Shown: positions 1-7,105 of the stretch, piece by piece
How the letters are laid out: every line of letters starts with the position of its first letter
Position numbering within the stretch: the first letter of the stretch is position 1
Origin: Solimonas_A sp035476855
GTDB taxonomy: Bacteria; Pseudomonadota; Gammaproteobacteria; Nevskiales; Nevskiaceae
Direction of reading: 5' to 3'
DNA: 16,583 nucleotides
NCBI GenBank assembly: GCA_035476855.1
Contig: DATILC010000211.1
Span: 1-16,583 of the forward strand
Translations under genes and position numbers: made by a program
Notes under the pieces: generated by a model
Told to the model about the DNA's origin: nothing
Seen by the model: only the letters and a program-made list of their open reading frames with translations
Databases searched by the model: none

Positions 1-239
1 GCCGAGAAGCCCAGGCCCTTGTTGATGCCGAGGCGGATGTTGTCGCCGTCGAGGCGGTAGCAGAGGCAGCCGCGCTGCAGCAGCGCGCTTTCCAGCGCTA
101 CCGCCACGGTGCTCTTGCCGCTGCCGGAGAGGCCGGTGAACCACAGCGTGGCCCCCTTGTGGCCCAGCAGCTGGTTACGGTCGCCGCGGGTGACTTCGCC
201 GTGGTGCCAGTGGACGTTGGTTGCTTTCTGTTCAGTCAT
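1..239 (-). CDS. cysC: Adenylylsulfate (APS) kinase CysC, partial (N-terminal 79 residues)
   Basis: APS kinase phosphorylates adenosine 5'-phosphosulfate to PAPS, the sulfo donor for sulfotransferases and for assimilatory sulfate reduction, in the cytoplasm. The visible N-terminus starts MTEQKATNVHWHHGEV. It carries a Walker A P-loop, GLSGSGKST, followed by a stretch ending in LDGDNIRLGINKGLGFS, all hallmarks of CysC. The start is the ATG at 239-237. The gene runs off the left edge, so more than half of a typical ~200-residue CysC is outside the window, and I cannot tell whether it is free-standing or followed by other sulfate-activation genes. It begins 10 bp after the tetR stop on the same strand, so the two are probably co-transcribed. 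That places PAPS synthesis under the same control region as the divergent sulfotransferase. The family assignment is secure. Confidence 0.93.
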   Translation of the reverse strand, partial: MTEQKATNVHWHHGEVTRGDRNQLLGHKGATLWFTGLSGSGKSTVAVALESALLQRGCLCYRLDGDNIRLGINKGLGFS

Positions 240-249
240 GTCGTGTCGC

Positions 250-987
250 TCAAGGTGAAGTCGCGGCGGCGCTGACGGCGGTCAGCCGCTCCGCGGTGGC
301 GGGGGATACGGGTGCGGAAAAGAGCGCAATTATGCAGTCTTCGAGGTTGCGAATGAACAATTCGGTGTCGATTTGCGGACTCGGGACTTCGGCCTGCTCC
401 AGCATCCGCGAGTGGTCGGCCAGGCCGTCGAACAACAGGACCGTGGCCAGCATGGCGCGCTGGCGCATCAGCGCCGGCGCCAGTTGCGGGGTGGCGGCAC
501 GCAGGGCAGCGGTCAGGCGCTCGACCGGGGCGATCTTCAGCGCCGAGGCATGCAGCTGGTGCACGTCGAGGGTCAGCGTCGCCACCAGCTGGGCCTGGAA
601 ACGGATGAAGCAGGCCCCGCCGTCGGCGTCGAACAGCTTCTCCGCCACCGGGTAGACGAAGGCGCGCACCACCTGCGGCAGGCCCAGCGTCCCCTGCCCT
701 TCGAACTGGTCCAGCAGCTGGTTGCGCCGCAGCGAGACCGCCGGGATGTGCTTGTCGAGGATCGCCTGCAGCAGGCCCTGCTTGCTGCCGAAGTGGTAGT
801 GGGTGGCGTTCTTGTTGCGCTGGCCGGCGGCCTTGTTGATGTCGCTCAGCGACACGCCCTCGATGCCGCGCTCGGCGAACAGGCGCTCGGCGATCGCCAC
901 CAGCTTGGCGCGGGTCGCTGCCGCCTGCGGCGTGCGCGTCGCAGCCGGCTGTACGCGCAGGCTGGTGGCAGAGGCTGCATGGGTCAT
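250..987 (-). CDS. TetR/AcrR family transcriptional repressor
   Basis: This 245-residue protein has an N-terminal TetR helix-turn-helix at about residues 26-75: an AATRAKLVAIAERLFAERG-like first helix, VSLSDINKAAG as the helix-turn-helix core, and HYHFGSKQGLL, the classic end of the TetR DNA-binding domain. The remainder would be the ligand-binding, dimerising domain, which cannot be assigned a ligand. The start is the ATG at 987-985. The gene is followed 10 bp downstream by cysC and is divergent from the DUF1214/sulfotransferase genes. A TAAGG-N6-CCTTA palindrome lies 5 bp upstream of its start and a second one lies next to the divergent gene, so autoregulation and control of the neighbours are likely. 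The family is secure, the targets are inferred. Confidence 0.93.
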   Translation of the reverse strand: MTHAASATSLRVQPAATRTPQAAATRAKLVAIAERLFAERGIEGVSLSDINKAAGQRNKNATHYHFGSKQGLLQAILDKHIPAVSLRRNQLLDQFEGQGTLGLPQVVRAFVYPVAEKLFDADGGACFIRFQAQLVATLTLDVHQLHASALKIAPVERLTAALRAATPQLAPALMRQRAMLATVLLFDGLADHSRMLEQAEVPSPQIDTELFIRNLEDCIIALFSAPVSPATAERLTAVSAAATSP

Positions 988-991
988 GTTC

Positions 992-1007
992 TAAGGCGTA
1001 TTCCTTA
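992..1007. promoter_or_regulatory. Candidate TetR operator 1 (proximal to tetR)
   Basis: The 16-bp imperfect palindrome TAAGGCGTATTCCTTA sits 5 bp upstream of the tetR start. Its outer arms TAAGG/CCTTA match those of the second site at 1091-1106. On the minus strand a -10-like CATAAT (1023-1018) lies just upstream, so a repressor bound here would cover the tetR transcription start. No convincing -35 was found for that promoter. Binding by the adjacent TetR is inferred from position and repetition. Confidence 0.6.
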
Positions 1008-1090
1008 AACTCGCATGATTATGATATCGCAGCGCAGCATCCGGCCCTCGTCCGCTTGGATGAAGTGCGTCCCGCCATACCCGCCTAGAT

Positions 1091-1106
1091 TAAGGAACAT
1101 TCCTTA
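1091..1106. promoter_or_regulatory. Candidate TetR operator 2 (proximal to DUF1214 gene)
   Basis: TAAGGAACATTCCTTA is a palindrome with 7-bp arms around a 2-bp centre. It ends 25 bp before the DUF1214 start codon at 1132, where it would block initiation or early elongation of the rightward operon. It shares the TAAGG-N6-CCTTA frame with the site at 992-1007. Two such sites in one divergent intergenic region beside a TetR gene is the usual arrangement for TetR control. Confidence 0.65.
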
Positions 1107-1131
1107 CTTCTGGAATCGCCGGAGCCGCGAC

Positions 1132-2235
1132 ATGACTGCTGCACAAACCGCCCACCCCGTGCAGACGGGCCAGGCCTGGGATGAGTTCTGCGACACCCTC
1201 AAGCGCGCCGGCCAGCAGATCCTGCGGCCCGAGGCCGCCGCCAGCGAGCTGGACCGCGCCGAGGGCTGGCGCTACCTGACGCGCCTGCTGCGCATCGGCC
1301 TGGAGATGCACCTGGAGTTCGCCGACCCGGACTTCCCCGGCTTCTTCCTGCCCTCCCACGAGACCGGCAAGATCGGCGCCGACAACCCGGACAACCAGTA
1401 CCTGTTCGCGCGCATCAACGGCCGCAACGACTACGTCATCCGCGGCGAGCGCGGCACCGTGCCCTACTTCACCATCGGCACGCAGAAGGGCGGCTACGAA
1501 ACCAATGGCCGCATGGAGCCGACCGGCTTCATCGACGGCAAGGACCTGCAGCTGGATGCCGAGGGCCGCTTCGAGATCGTCCTGAGCACCGAGCAGCGTC
1601 CGGGCAACTGGCTGCGCATCGAGCCGGAGAGCAACTCGGTGGTGGTGCGCCAGACCTTCAACGACCGTACGCGCGAGCGCCCGGTGAAGGCGCAGATCAC
1701 GCGCCTGGGTGCCGATGCCCAACCGCAGCCGCTGACGGCGGAGCGGCTGCAGCAGGGCCTGCGCAACGCCGCCGCCTTCACCGAGGGCACGGCGCGGGTG
1801 TTCGCCGACTGGGCGCAGTCCTACCTGCCGCACGTCAACCAGCTGCCGTCCGCCAACCAGGAAGTCTGCCAGCGCGCCGGCGGCGACCCGAACATCCACT
1901 ACTACCACTCCGCCTGGGAACTGGCCGAGGACGAGGCGCTGGTGGTGCACCTGCCGCGCATCCCCGACTGCCGCTTCTGGAACCTGCAGATCAACAACTG
2001 GTGGATGGAATCGCTGGACTACCGCTACGCCCGCATCCACCTGAACAAGTACAGCGCACAGCCCGACGCCGACGGCGGCGTGACCATGGTGCTGGCGCAT
2101 CGCGATCCGGGCCTGCCGAACTGGCTGGAGACCACCGGCCACCGCCGCGGCACCATGTGCCTGCGCTGGGTCGGCGCCAGCGAACACGTCCAACCCGAGA
2201 CGCGCGTCGTGCGCCTCTCCGAACTGAAGGCCTGA
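1132..2235 (+). CDS. DUF1214 domain-containing protein
   Basis: This is a 367-residue protein of unknown biochemical function. The C-terminal part (about residues 262-347) has the features I associate with DUF1214: FWNLQINNWWMESLDYR, then LNKYSAQPDADGG, and LPNWLETTGHRRGTMCLRW. The N-terminal two thirds resemble the portion that usually precedes this domain in bacterial homologues. There is no signal peptide or membrane segment, so it is probably cytoplasmic. The ATG at 1132 was chosen because GGAG (1121-1124) lies 7 nt upstream and the conserved sequence begins after it. An earlier in-frame start at 1015 would translate across the palindromic operator. The gene is 4 bp upstream of the sulfotransferase and clearly in one transcription unit with it. 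A role in sulfation of, or access to, a hydrophobic substrate is speculation. Confidence 0.85.
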   Translation: MTAAQTAHPVQTGQAWDEFCDTLKRAGQQILRPEAAASELDRAEGWRYLTRLLRIGLEMHLEFADPDFPGFFLPSHETGKIGADNPDNQYLFARINGRNDYVIRGERGTVPYFTIGTQKGGYETNGRMEPTGFIDGKDLQLDAEGRFEIVLSTEQRPGNWLRIEPESNSVVVRQTFNDRTRERPVKAQITRLGADAQPQPLTAERLQQGLRNAAAFTEGTARVFADWAQSYLPHVNQLPSANQEVCQRAGGDPNIHYYHSAWELAEDEALVVHLPRIPDCRFWNLQINNWWMESLDYRYARIHLNKYSAQPDADGGVTMVLAHRDPGLPNWLETTGHRRGTMCLRWVGASEHVQPETRVVRLSELKA

Positions 2236-2239
2236 TCCG

Positions 2240-3412
2240 ATGAGCGCAGAACTCCGCTTCGATCCCCCTGCCCTGCTCGCCGCCGCCGTCGAACAGTCCG
2301 GCGGCCTCACCGACTTCGGCGATCCCGCGTTCCACAAGGCGCTGAACGTGCTCTGCGACTCGCTGGAGCGCGAAGCCAACCTGTCGCCGCTGGGCCGCCA
2401 GCTGCTGCACGGCAAGTTCATCGAACTGCTGGTCAACCGCCTGCGCATCGAGCAGTTCTTCAAGGACCATCCGGAGATCGAGCAGGAGCAGATCCTCGCG
2501 CCGATCGTGATCGTCGGCCTGCCGCGCACTGGCACCACGCTGCTGCAGCGCGTGCTCGCCGCCGATCCGCACCTGTACTCGATGCCCTGGTGGGAGTCGC
2601 GCTACCCGGTGCCCTTCCCCGGCGAAGCCGTGGCGGAGCCGTTGCAGCGCATCGAGCGCGCCCGCGGCGAAGTCGCGGTAATGGTCCAGGCGATGCCCAA
2701 GCTGATGTCGATCCATCCGATGGATGCCGACCAGGCCGACGAGGAGGTGATGCTCATGGAGCATTCCTTCATGGCCGCGTTCAACGCCTATGCGCACGTC
2801 CCGTCCTACATGAACTGGCTGCATTCGATCGACGAAAAGCCGGCCTACGACTACCTCAAGCGCGTGCTGAAGTTCCTGCAGTGGCAGAAGCGCCAGCGCG
2901 GCGTCGTCGCGACGCGCTGGGTACTGAAGGCGCCGCATCACCTGCTGCGCATGCGCCTGCTGCTGCGCGAGTTCCCCGGCGCCCGGGTGATCCAGACCCA
3001 TCGCGACCCGGTGGACACGATCCCGTCGATCGGCAGCTTCATCCACACCCTGTGGTGCATCTACGGCGCCAACGCCAGCCCGGTCGAGGCCGGCCAGGAA
3101 TGGAGTGCGCTGATGGCACGCGCCTTCCATCACACGATGGACGTGCGCAAGGACCACCCCGACAGCTTCCTCGACGTGCGCTTCATCGACACGGTGAAGC
3201 AGCCGCTGGAAGTGGTGCGCGCGATCTACCGCTTCGCCGGCCTGCCGCTGACCGCCGAGGCCGAGGACTCCATGCAGCACTGGATGGAGCAGAACCGCCG
3301 CGACAGCCGCGCCGCCCACGAATACCAGATCAGCGACTTCGGCCTGAGCGAAGCCCAGCTGAAACGCGACTTTTCGGACTACCGGGCGGCGTACATAGAC
3401 GCTCTTAAATGA
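2240..3412 (+). CDS. PAPS-dependent sulfotransferase family protein
   Basis: This 390-residue protein is predicted to transfer a sulfo group from PAPS to a small-molecule hydroxyl or amine. The 5'-phosphosulfate-binding loop is GLPRTGTT at residues 93-100, preceded by PIVIV. The 3'-phosphate-binding strand/helix is QTHRDPVDTIPS at residues 252-263, and WVLKAPHHL (227-235) is the usual intervening motif of the bacterial Sulfotransfer_3-like group. The length matches that group. No signal peptide is present. The ATG at 2240 follows the DUF1214 stop by 4 bp, with AAGG about 10 nt upstream. Its nearness to cysC, which makes its co-substrate, supports real sulfation activity. The acceptor is unknown. 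Confidence 0.9.
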   Translation: MSAELRFDPPALLAAAVEQSGGLTDFGDPAFHKALNVLCDSLEREANLSPLGRQLLHGKFIELLVNRLRIEQFFKDHPEIEQEQILAPIVIVGLPRTGTTLLQRVLAADPHLYSMPWWESRYPVPFPGEAVAEPLQRIERARGEVAVMVQAMPKLMSIHPMDADQADEEVMLMEHSFMAAFNAYAHVPSYMNWLHSIDEKPAYDYLKRVLKFLQWQKRQRGVVATRWVLKAPHHLLRMRLLLREFPGARVIQTHRDPVDTIPSIGSFIHTLWCIYGANASPVEAGQEWSALMARAFHHTMDVRKDHPDSFLDVRFIDTVKQPLEVVRAIYRFAGLPLTAEAEDSMQHWMEQNRRDSRAAHEYQISDFGLSEAQLKRDFSDYRAAYIDALK

Positions 3413-3414
3413 AC

Positions 3415-3517
3415 AGATTTTTTGCCACGGATTGACACGGACAAACACGGATCAAGGCAACCGCGGCACCCCATTTTTCCGTGTTGTCCGTGTAGATCCG
3501 TGGCCAAGAGATTTTTT
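3415..3517. repeat. Long imperfect inverted repeat with ~10-bp internal periodicity (CACGGA)
   Basis: The left arm (3424-3451) contains three CACGGA units spaced about 10 bp apart. The right arm (3478-3504) is its near-perfect reverse complement, with three CCGTG units. Both arms are flanked by T-rich runs (3418-3423 and 3512-3517), and the loop is about 26 bp. The block starts immediately after the sulfotransferase stop. It is far more AT-rich and repetitive than the surrounding coding sequence, so it looks inserted. I recall similar GCCACGGAT..ACACGGA palindromes as dispersed intergenic elements in many environmental bacteria, but that is memory. As RNA it would fold into a long hairpin that could attenuate transcription or stabilise the upstream mRNA. 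Confidence 0.8.
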
Positions 3518-3544
3518 GTAACTGCCATATCGAGGAGAACCAAC

Positions 3545-4336
3545 ATGCTGCTGAAGGACAAGATCGTCATCGTTTCCGGCATTGGCCCGGGCCTGGGCGT
3601 GAAGCTCGCCGTCGAAGCCGCGCGCGAAGGCGCCGCCGGCATCGTCGTCGCGGCCCGTTCCGCCGAGAAGCTCGACGACGCGGAAGCGCGCATCAAGGCG
3701 CTGGGCGTGAAGACCAAGGTCGTCAAGCAGGCCTGCGACATCACCAGCCGCGAACAGTGCGCCGCGCTCGCTGCCATCGCCGTCAAGTCCTTCGGCCGCG
3801 TCGACGCGCTGGTCAACAGCGCCTTTCAGCATGGCGAGATGGACTATGCCTCCACCGCCAACCTCGACAACTGGAACGACGTCTTCCAGACCAACCTGTT
3901 CGGCACACTGAAGCTGGTGCAGGCAGTGATCCCGCAGATGAAGCAGCAGAAGTCCGGCGCCATCGTCAACATCAACACCATGGCCGTGCGCACCATCCCG
4001 TCGCTCGGCGAAGCGGGCTACGCCGCATCCAAGGCCGCACTGGCCAATGCCTCCAAGTGGCTGGCCAAGGAACTGGGGCCGGACGGCATCCGCTGCAACA
4101 CGATCCACATGGGCTGGATGTGGGGCGCGCCGGTGCAGGGCTACATGGAATGGCAGGCGCAGGAATTGAAGGTGCCCGTCGAGCAGCTGATCGAGGGCGT
4201 GGCGAAGAGCATTCCGCTGGGACGCATGCCGACCGACGACGAGTGCGCGCGCGCCGCGCTGTTCCTGGTATCCGACTACGCCAGCGCCGTGACCGGCGCC
4301 GCGCTGGATGCCAACGGCGGCATGTACATGCCCTGA
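3545..4336 (+). CDS. SDR family NAD(P)-dependent oxidoreductase
   Basis: This 263-residue protein is a classical-length short-chain dehydrogenase/reductase. The dinucleotide-binding glycine motif is SGIGPGLG (residues 11-18), AARS follows beta2, NSAF (91-94) stands where NNAG is usual, and the catalytic pair is Y159-AAS-K163. The catalytic Ser position appears to be Thr145 (NINT) with a one-residue longer loop, which is unusual but could still donate a hydroxyl. The C-terminus (VTGAALDANGGMYMP) is typical. The ATG at 3545 has GAGGAG (3532-3537) 7 nt upstream. An earlier in-frame start would lie inside the inverted repeat and is rejected. It is followed 3 bp later by the EthD-like gene, so the two are translationally linked. 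The substrate is unknown. Confidence 0.92.
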   Translation: MLLKDKIVIVSGIGPGLGVKLAVEAAREGAAGIVVAARSAEKLDDAEARIKALGVKTKVVKQACDITSREQCAALAAIAVKSFGRVDALVNSAFQHGEMDYASTANLDNWNDVFQTNLFGTLKLVQAVIPQMKQQKSGAIVNINTMAVRTIPSLGEAGYAASKAALANASKWLAKELGPDGIRCNTIHMGWMWGAPVQGYMEWQAQELKVPVEQLIEGVAKSIPLGRMPTDDECARAALFLVSDYASAVTGAALDANGGMYMP

Positions 4337-4339
4337 GCC

Positions 4340-5053
4340 ATGGAAAAGATCATCTACACGCTGTGGAAGCGCGCCGATGACAGCCCTGCAGCTTTCGCGG
4401 ACAGCCTGCGTACGCAGCTGTCCGCGCAACTGCTGGCGCTGGGCGTGCGCGGCCTGCAACTGAACATCGACGACGCCGACGTCGCCCCGGCCGCCGGCAT
4501 CCGCCAGATCGCGAATGCGCCGCTGCCGGATGCGCTGCTGCAGGTCTGGCTCGACAGCGCGATCACGCTGCGCCGTGCGCCGGTGGACGCGGCGATCGGC
4601 GCGGTGGTGGCGAAGTGCGATGCCTACCTCGTCACCGAATCGGTGCCGTTGCGCAACCAGCGACATCCGCCGGCATCCGGCCAACGCACTCATGGCTTTG
4701 CCCAGATCGCGTTGCTGGTGAAGCCACCGCGGCTGGGCCATGACCAGTGGCTGGCCAACTGGCACGACGGCCATACGCCGGTCGCGATCGAGACCCAGTC
4801 CACCTTCGAGTATCGCCAGAACGTCGTCGTGCGCGCCCTCACGCCAGGCGCACGCCCCTATGACGCCATCGTCGAGGAATGCTTCCCGCCGGAGGCGATG
4901 AGCGACCCGCATGCCTTCTTCGATGCCGTCGGCGATCCGCAGAAGTTCCAGCGCAACCTCGACCGCATGATGGCCAGCGTCGGCCGCTTCCTCGACCTCG
5001 GCACGATCGACGTGCTGGCGACCAGCCAGTACTGCCTCGCGCCGCCGGCGTAG
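4340..5053 (+). CDS. EthD-like (dimeric alpha-beta barrel) protein
   Basis: This 237-residue protein appears to hold two ferredoxin-like halves. The second half has the best EthD-type signature: QIALLVKPPRLGHDQWLANW (123-142) followed by HDGHTPVA, then FEYRQNVVVRAL (156-167) and a PYDAIVEECFPP strand. The first half (MEKIIYTLWKR.., LQVWLDSA) looks like a diverged copy. EthD-family proteins are small accessory or catalytic proteins of degradative and secondary pathways, often of unknown chemistry. The start is 3 bp after the SDR stop, which suggests translational coupling. The stop (5051-5053) is only 4 bp from the stop of the convergent leftward operon, with no room for a dedicated terminator. 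Confidence 0.8.
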   Translation: MEKIIYTLWKRADDSPAAFADSLRTQLSAQLLALGVRGLQLNIDDADVAPAAGIRQIANAPLPDALLQVWLDSAITLRRAPVDAAIGAVVAKCDAYLVTESVPLRNQRHPPASGQRTHGFAQIALLVKPPRLGHDQWLANWHDGHTPVAIETQSTFEYRQNVVVRALTPGARPYDAIVEECFPPEAMSDPHAFFDAVGDPQKFQRNLDRMMASVGRFLDLGTIDVLATSQYCLAPPA

Positions 5054-5057
5054 ATCC

Positions 5058-6176
5058 TCAGTCGCGCTGGTCGATGTACTCGATGTAACCCCGGCCGCCG
5101 GTCGGTCGGCCGTCGCGCGTGCCGGCCCAGCGATAACCGCCGACGTAGCCGGCCGCAAGACCCCAGAGCATCGGCGTATCGACCTCGGCCTCGAGGTCCA
5201 GCCTGCGCTCCGGGCCCTCGAGGACCCAACGGAAGCGCTGCGGCAGCGTCATCGGCCGACCGTCGGGCGCCATCGCCGCGTCCGCCTGCGCCGCGAGCAC
5301 CTGGAAACGCAGCCGTCCGGCGAGGCGTCGGCTGCCATGGCCGGCGCGGCGTTCGTAGAGCGCGGTCACCAGCGGCCGGCCGAAGGCCTCGACATGGGTC
5401 AGCAGCAGCTGGGTGTCGGCGTCGAGGTTGATCACCTGGTAGGTGAAGAAGTCGCAGGGCAGCTTCAGCGCCCGCGGCAGCAGGCGGTTGTGCCCCAGGT
5501 GCGCCGAGATTGCGCGGAAATGCTCCCAGGTACAGAGTCCGGAAACCGCCTGCACCTGCCCTTCGTGCACGACCTGGCCGCGATAGCGGGTCAGCAGGCT
5601 GACATGGCGATAGGCAGGCCCCAGCGCGAACCAGGTGTGTTCGCCGGTGGCCGTGAGTTCCAGGTCCACCTCGAATCCGGCGCGGCGGCTGCGCAGCCGG
5701 AAGTCGGGATAAGCACCGGAGAACTCCAAGGCCTGACCGAAGCCGATGTGACTGCCGTCCGGTGCGAGTTGCATCTCCCGCTTCATCGACCAGGCGCTGG
5801 CCGCGCCCCCGGTGGCGGCAGCGGTGCCATGCACCAGGACCGCGGTGTGGCGCGGACCGTCTGCGCCGACAGCATGATCCACGTCGGCGATCTTCAGCCC
5901 CGGCATACCGAGCACCGCGGCACAGGTGAGGAAACGGTGCGGCGCCGGCAGGTCCGGGATCATGATCCCGTAGTGGCTGCTGCCAAACCACTGAGAGTCG
6001 TGGTGCGGTGCGAATCGCGGCTGCGGCGGCAGCGGGGGTGGCGGCCCGGGAGGCACCTCGCCGAGCAGGCGGCGCAGCCCCCGGATCGCCACATCGGCAG
6101 CACGGTCGGCCAATCCCCGGGGCGGCTGTCCACTGTCCGGCAGTTCGCGGCCCTGAATGGTGTGTGTCATTGGCAT
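5058..6176 (-). CDS. Lipocalin/AttH-like protein of unknown function (possibly DUF6670 family)
   Basis: A 372-residue protein whose function I do not recognise. Visible features are a Pro-rich linker at about 42-53, then SQWFGSSHYGIMIPDLPAPH (61-80), alternating beta-rich sequence, and a C-terminal GRGYIEYID (361-369). That last motif resembles the GxGYVEltGY end of AttH/CrtC lipocalin-like hydratases. The N-terminal signature reminds me of the DUF6670 family; this is a recollection and needs a profile search. No signal peptide is evident. The ATG at 6176 was chosen because GGACGG lies about 5-10 nt upstream; a second ATG at 6170 is possible. It is the last gene of a three-gene leftward operon, 20 bp after the diiron protein gene. 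A role in handling a hydrophobic ligand is conjecture. Confidence 0.72.
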   Translation of the reverse strand: MPMTHTIQGRELPDSGQPPRGLADRAADVAIRGLRRLLGEVPPGPPPPLPPQPRFAPHHDSQWFGSSHYGIMIPDLPAPHRFLTCAAVLGMPGLKIADVDHAVGADGPRHTAVLVHGTAAATGGAASAWSMKREMQLAPDGSHIGFGQALEFSGAYPDFRLRSRRAGFEVDLELTATGEHTWFALGPAYRHVSLLTRYRGQVVHEGQVQAVSGLCTWEHFRAISAHLGHNRLLPRALKLPCDFFTYQVINLDADTQLLLTHVEAFGRPLVTALYERRAGHGSRRLAGRLRFQVLAAQADAAMAPDGRPMTLPQRFRWVLEGPERRLDLEAEVDTPMLWGLAAGYVGGYRWAGTRDGRPTGGRGYIEYIDQRD

Positions 6177-6196
6177 TGGTTCCGTCCAGGCGGCGA

Positions 6197-7102
6197 TCAG
6201 GCCGCGGCCAACACACCCGGCGAGCTGGCAATGTAACGCAGCGCCTGCTCGGTCGAAGCCTCGTGCACCGGGTGATAGCCGGGCTTGAGGAAGCGCAGCG
6301 CGTGGCGCGCAAACCAGCTCACCGCCGGTGCATTGCCCCGCCCCGCGCCGCGATTCCACTCGCGCCAGAACCCGATCCGCAGCAGGCTGGCGTCGCGACG
6401 ATCGAAGCTCGGATCCTGCTGCAGCAGCTGCACGATGCCGGCACTCATCCGCTGCACCAGCACCGGCATCACGATGGCCATCAGCAGCGTGCGCAGCGGC
6501 CAGCGTCCGCCAAGGTGGCGATAGAGGTCGTAGGCCACCGAGCGGTGCTCGATCTCCTCGGCGCCATGCCAGCGGAACAGGTCGGCAACCACCGGATCGG
6601 CGCCGTCGCGTTCCCAGCTCTGTGCCTCCAGCACGAAGCTGCCCAGTGCCGCAGTGAAGTGCTCGATCGCCGCCACCGCACCGACGCGCGCCACCAGCCA
6701 CTGGCGCTGCAGCGGCTTCGGCAGCTTGCGGCCGTAGGGCTCGCTGGCCAGCCATCGGTCGAACAGCACGCTGTTGTGTCGCTCGAAATCGCCGCCATCA
6801 ATGCCCAGGCGCTTGAGATAGCCCTCGATGGACTCATGGTGGGCACGGCTGTGCACCGCCTCCTGCCGGATGAAGGCCTGCACGTCGGCGCGCAGCTTCT
6901 CGTCCGTGACCAGCGGCAGGGCCTCGCGGAACAGGCGGCAGAAGAACCTCTCGCCGGACGTCAGCAGGTAGCTGAACTCGTTGATGGCGTGGCTGGAGAA
7001 GGCATCGTCGCGGATCCAGTGCAGCGGCGACTGCTGCCAGTCGAACTTCACGTCACGGGGGATGATCGCGGAGACAACAGCGGATTTGCGGGTGGCAGAC
7101 AT
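6197..7102 (-). CDS. Predicted metal-dependent hydrolase / ferritin-like diiron protein (PF10118-type)
   Basis: This 301-residue protein has the residue pattern of a four-helix diiron site: E51 (GERFF), E81-xx-H84 (QEAVHSRAHH), E147 with H148 (AIEHFTA) and E183-xx-H186 (AEEIEHRSVAYD). This matches the family annotated as 'predicted metal-dependent hydrolase' (COG3687/PF10118), whose E, ExxH, E, ExxH layout is like ferritin-type oxygenases and desaturases. Its reaction is not established. A hydrophobic stretch at about 205-222 (LLMAIVMPVLVQRM) could be membrane-associated. The start has GAGAGG 9 nt upstream and lies 3 bp after the hydrolase stop. The gene is central in the HxlR-linked leftward operon. 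An oxygen-dependent step on the hydrolase substrate is a reasonable but untested guess. Confidence 0.87.
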   Translation of the reverse strand: MSATRKSAVVSAIIPRDVKFDWQQSPLHWIRDDAFSSHAINEFSYLLTSGERFFCRLFREALPLVTDEKLRADVQAFIRQEAVHSRAHHESIEGYLKRLGIDGGDFERHNSVLFDRWLASEPYGRKLPKPLQRQWLVARVGAVAAIEHFTAALGSFVLEAQSWERDGADPVVADLFRWHGAEEIEHRSVAYDLYRHLGGRWPLRTLLMAIVMPVLVQRMSAGIVQLLQQDPSFDRRDASLLRIGFWREWNRGAGRGNAPAVSWFARHALRFLKPGYHPVHEASTEQALRYIASSPGVLAAA

Positions 7103-7105
7103 GGT

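Noticed and set aside
3422..3544. N-terminal extension of the SDR at 3545
   Set aside because: The extension would be translated from the inverted repeat. The ATG at 3545 has a strong GAGGAG and starts the conserved SDR beta1 strand.
1090..5158. Long open frames antisense to the DUF1214, sulfotransferase, SDR and EthD genes
   Set aside because: They are low-complexity Arg/Ala/His/Val-rich translations with no recognisable domains, produced by the high GC content in frames opposite real genes.
6177..6755. N-terminal extension of the protein at 5058-6176 into the upstream gene
   Set aside because: It overlaps the diiron protein coding sequence in another frame, and the extension is a compositional artefact. 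ATG 6176 has a plausible ribosome binding site.
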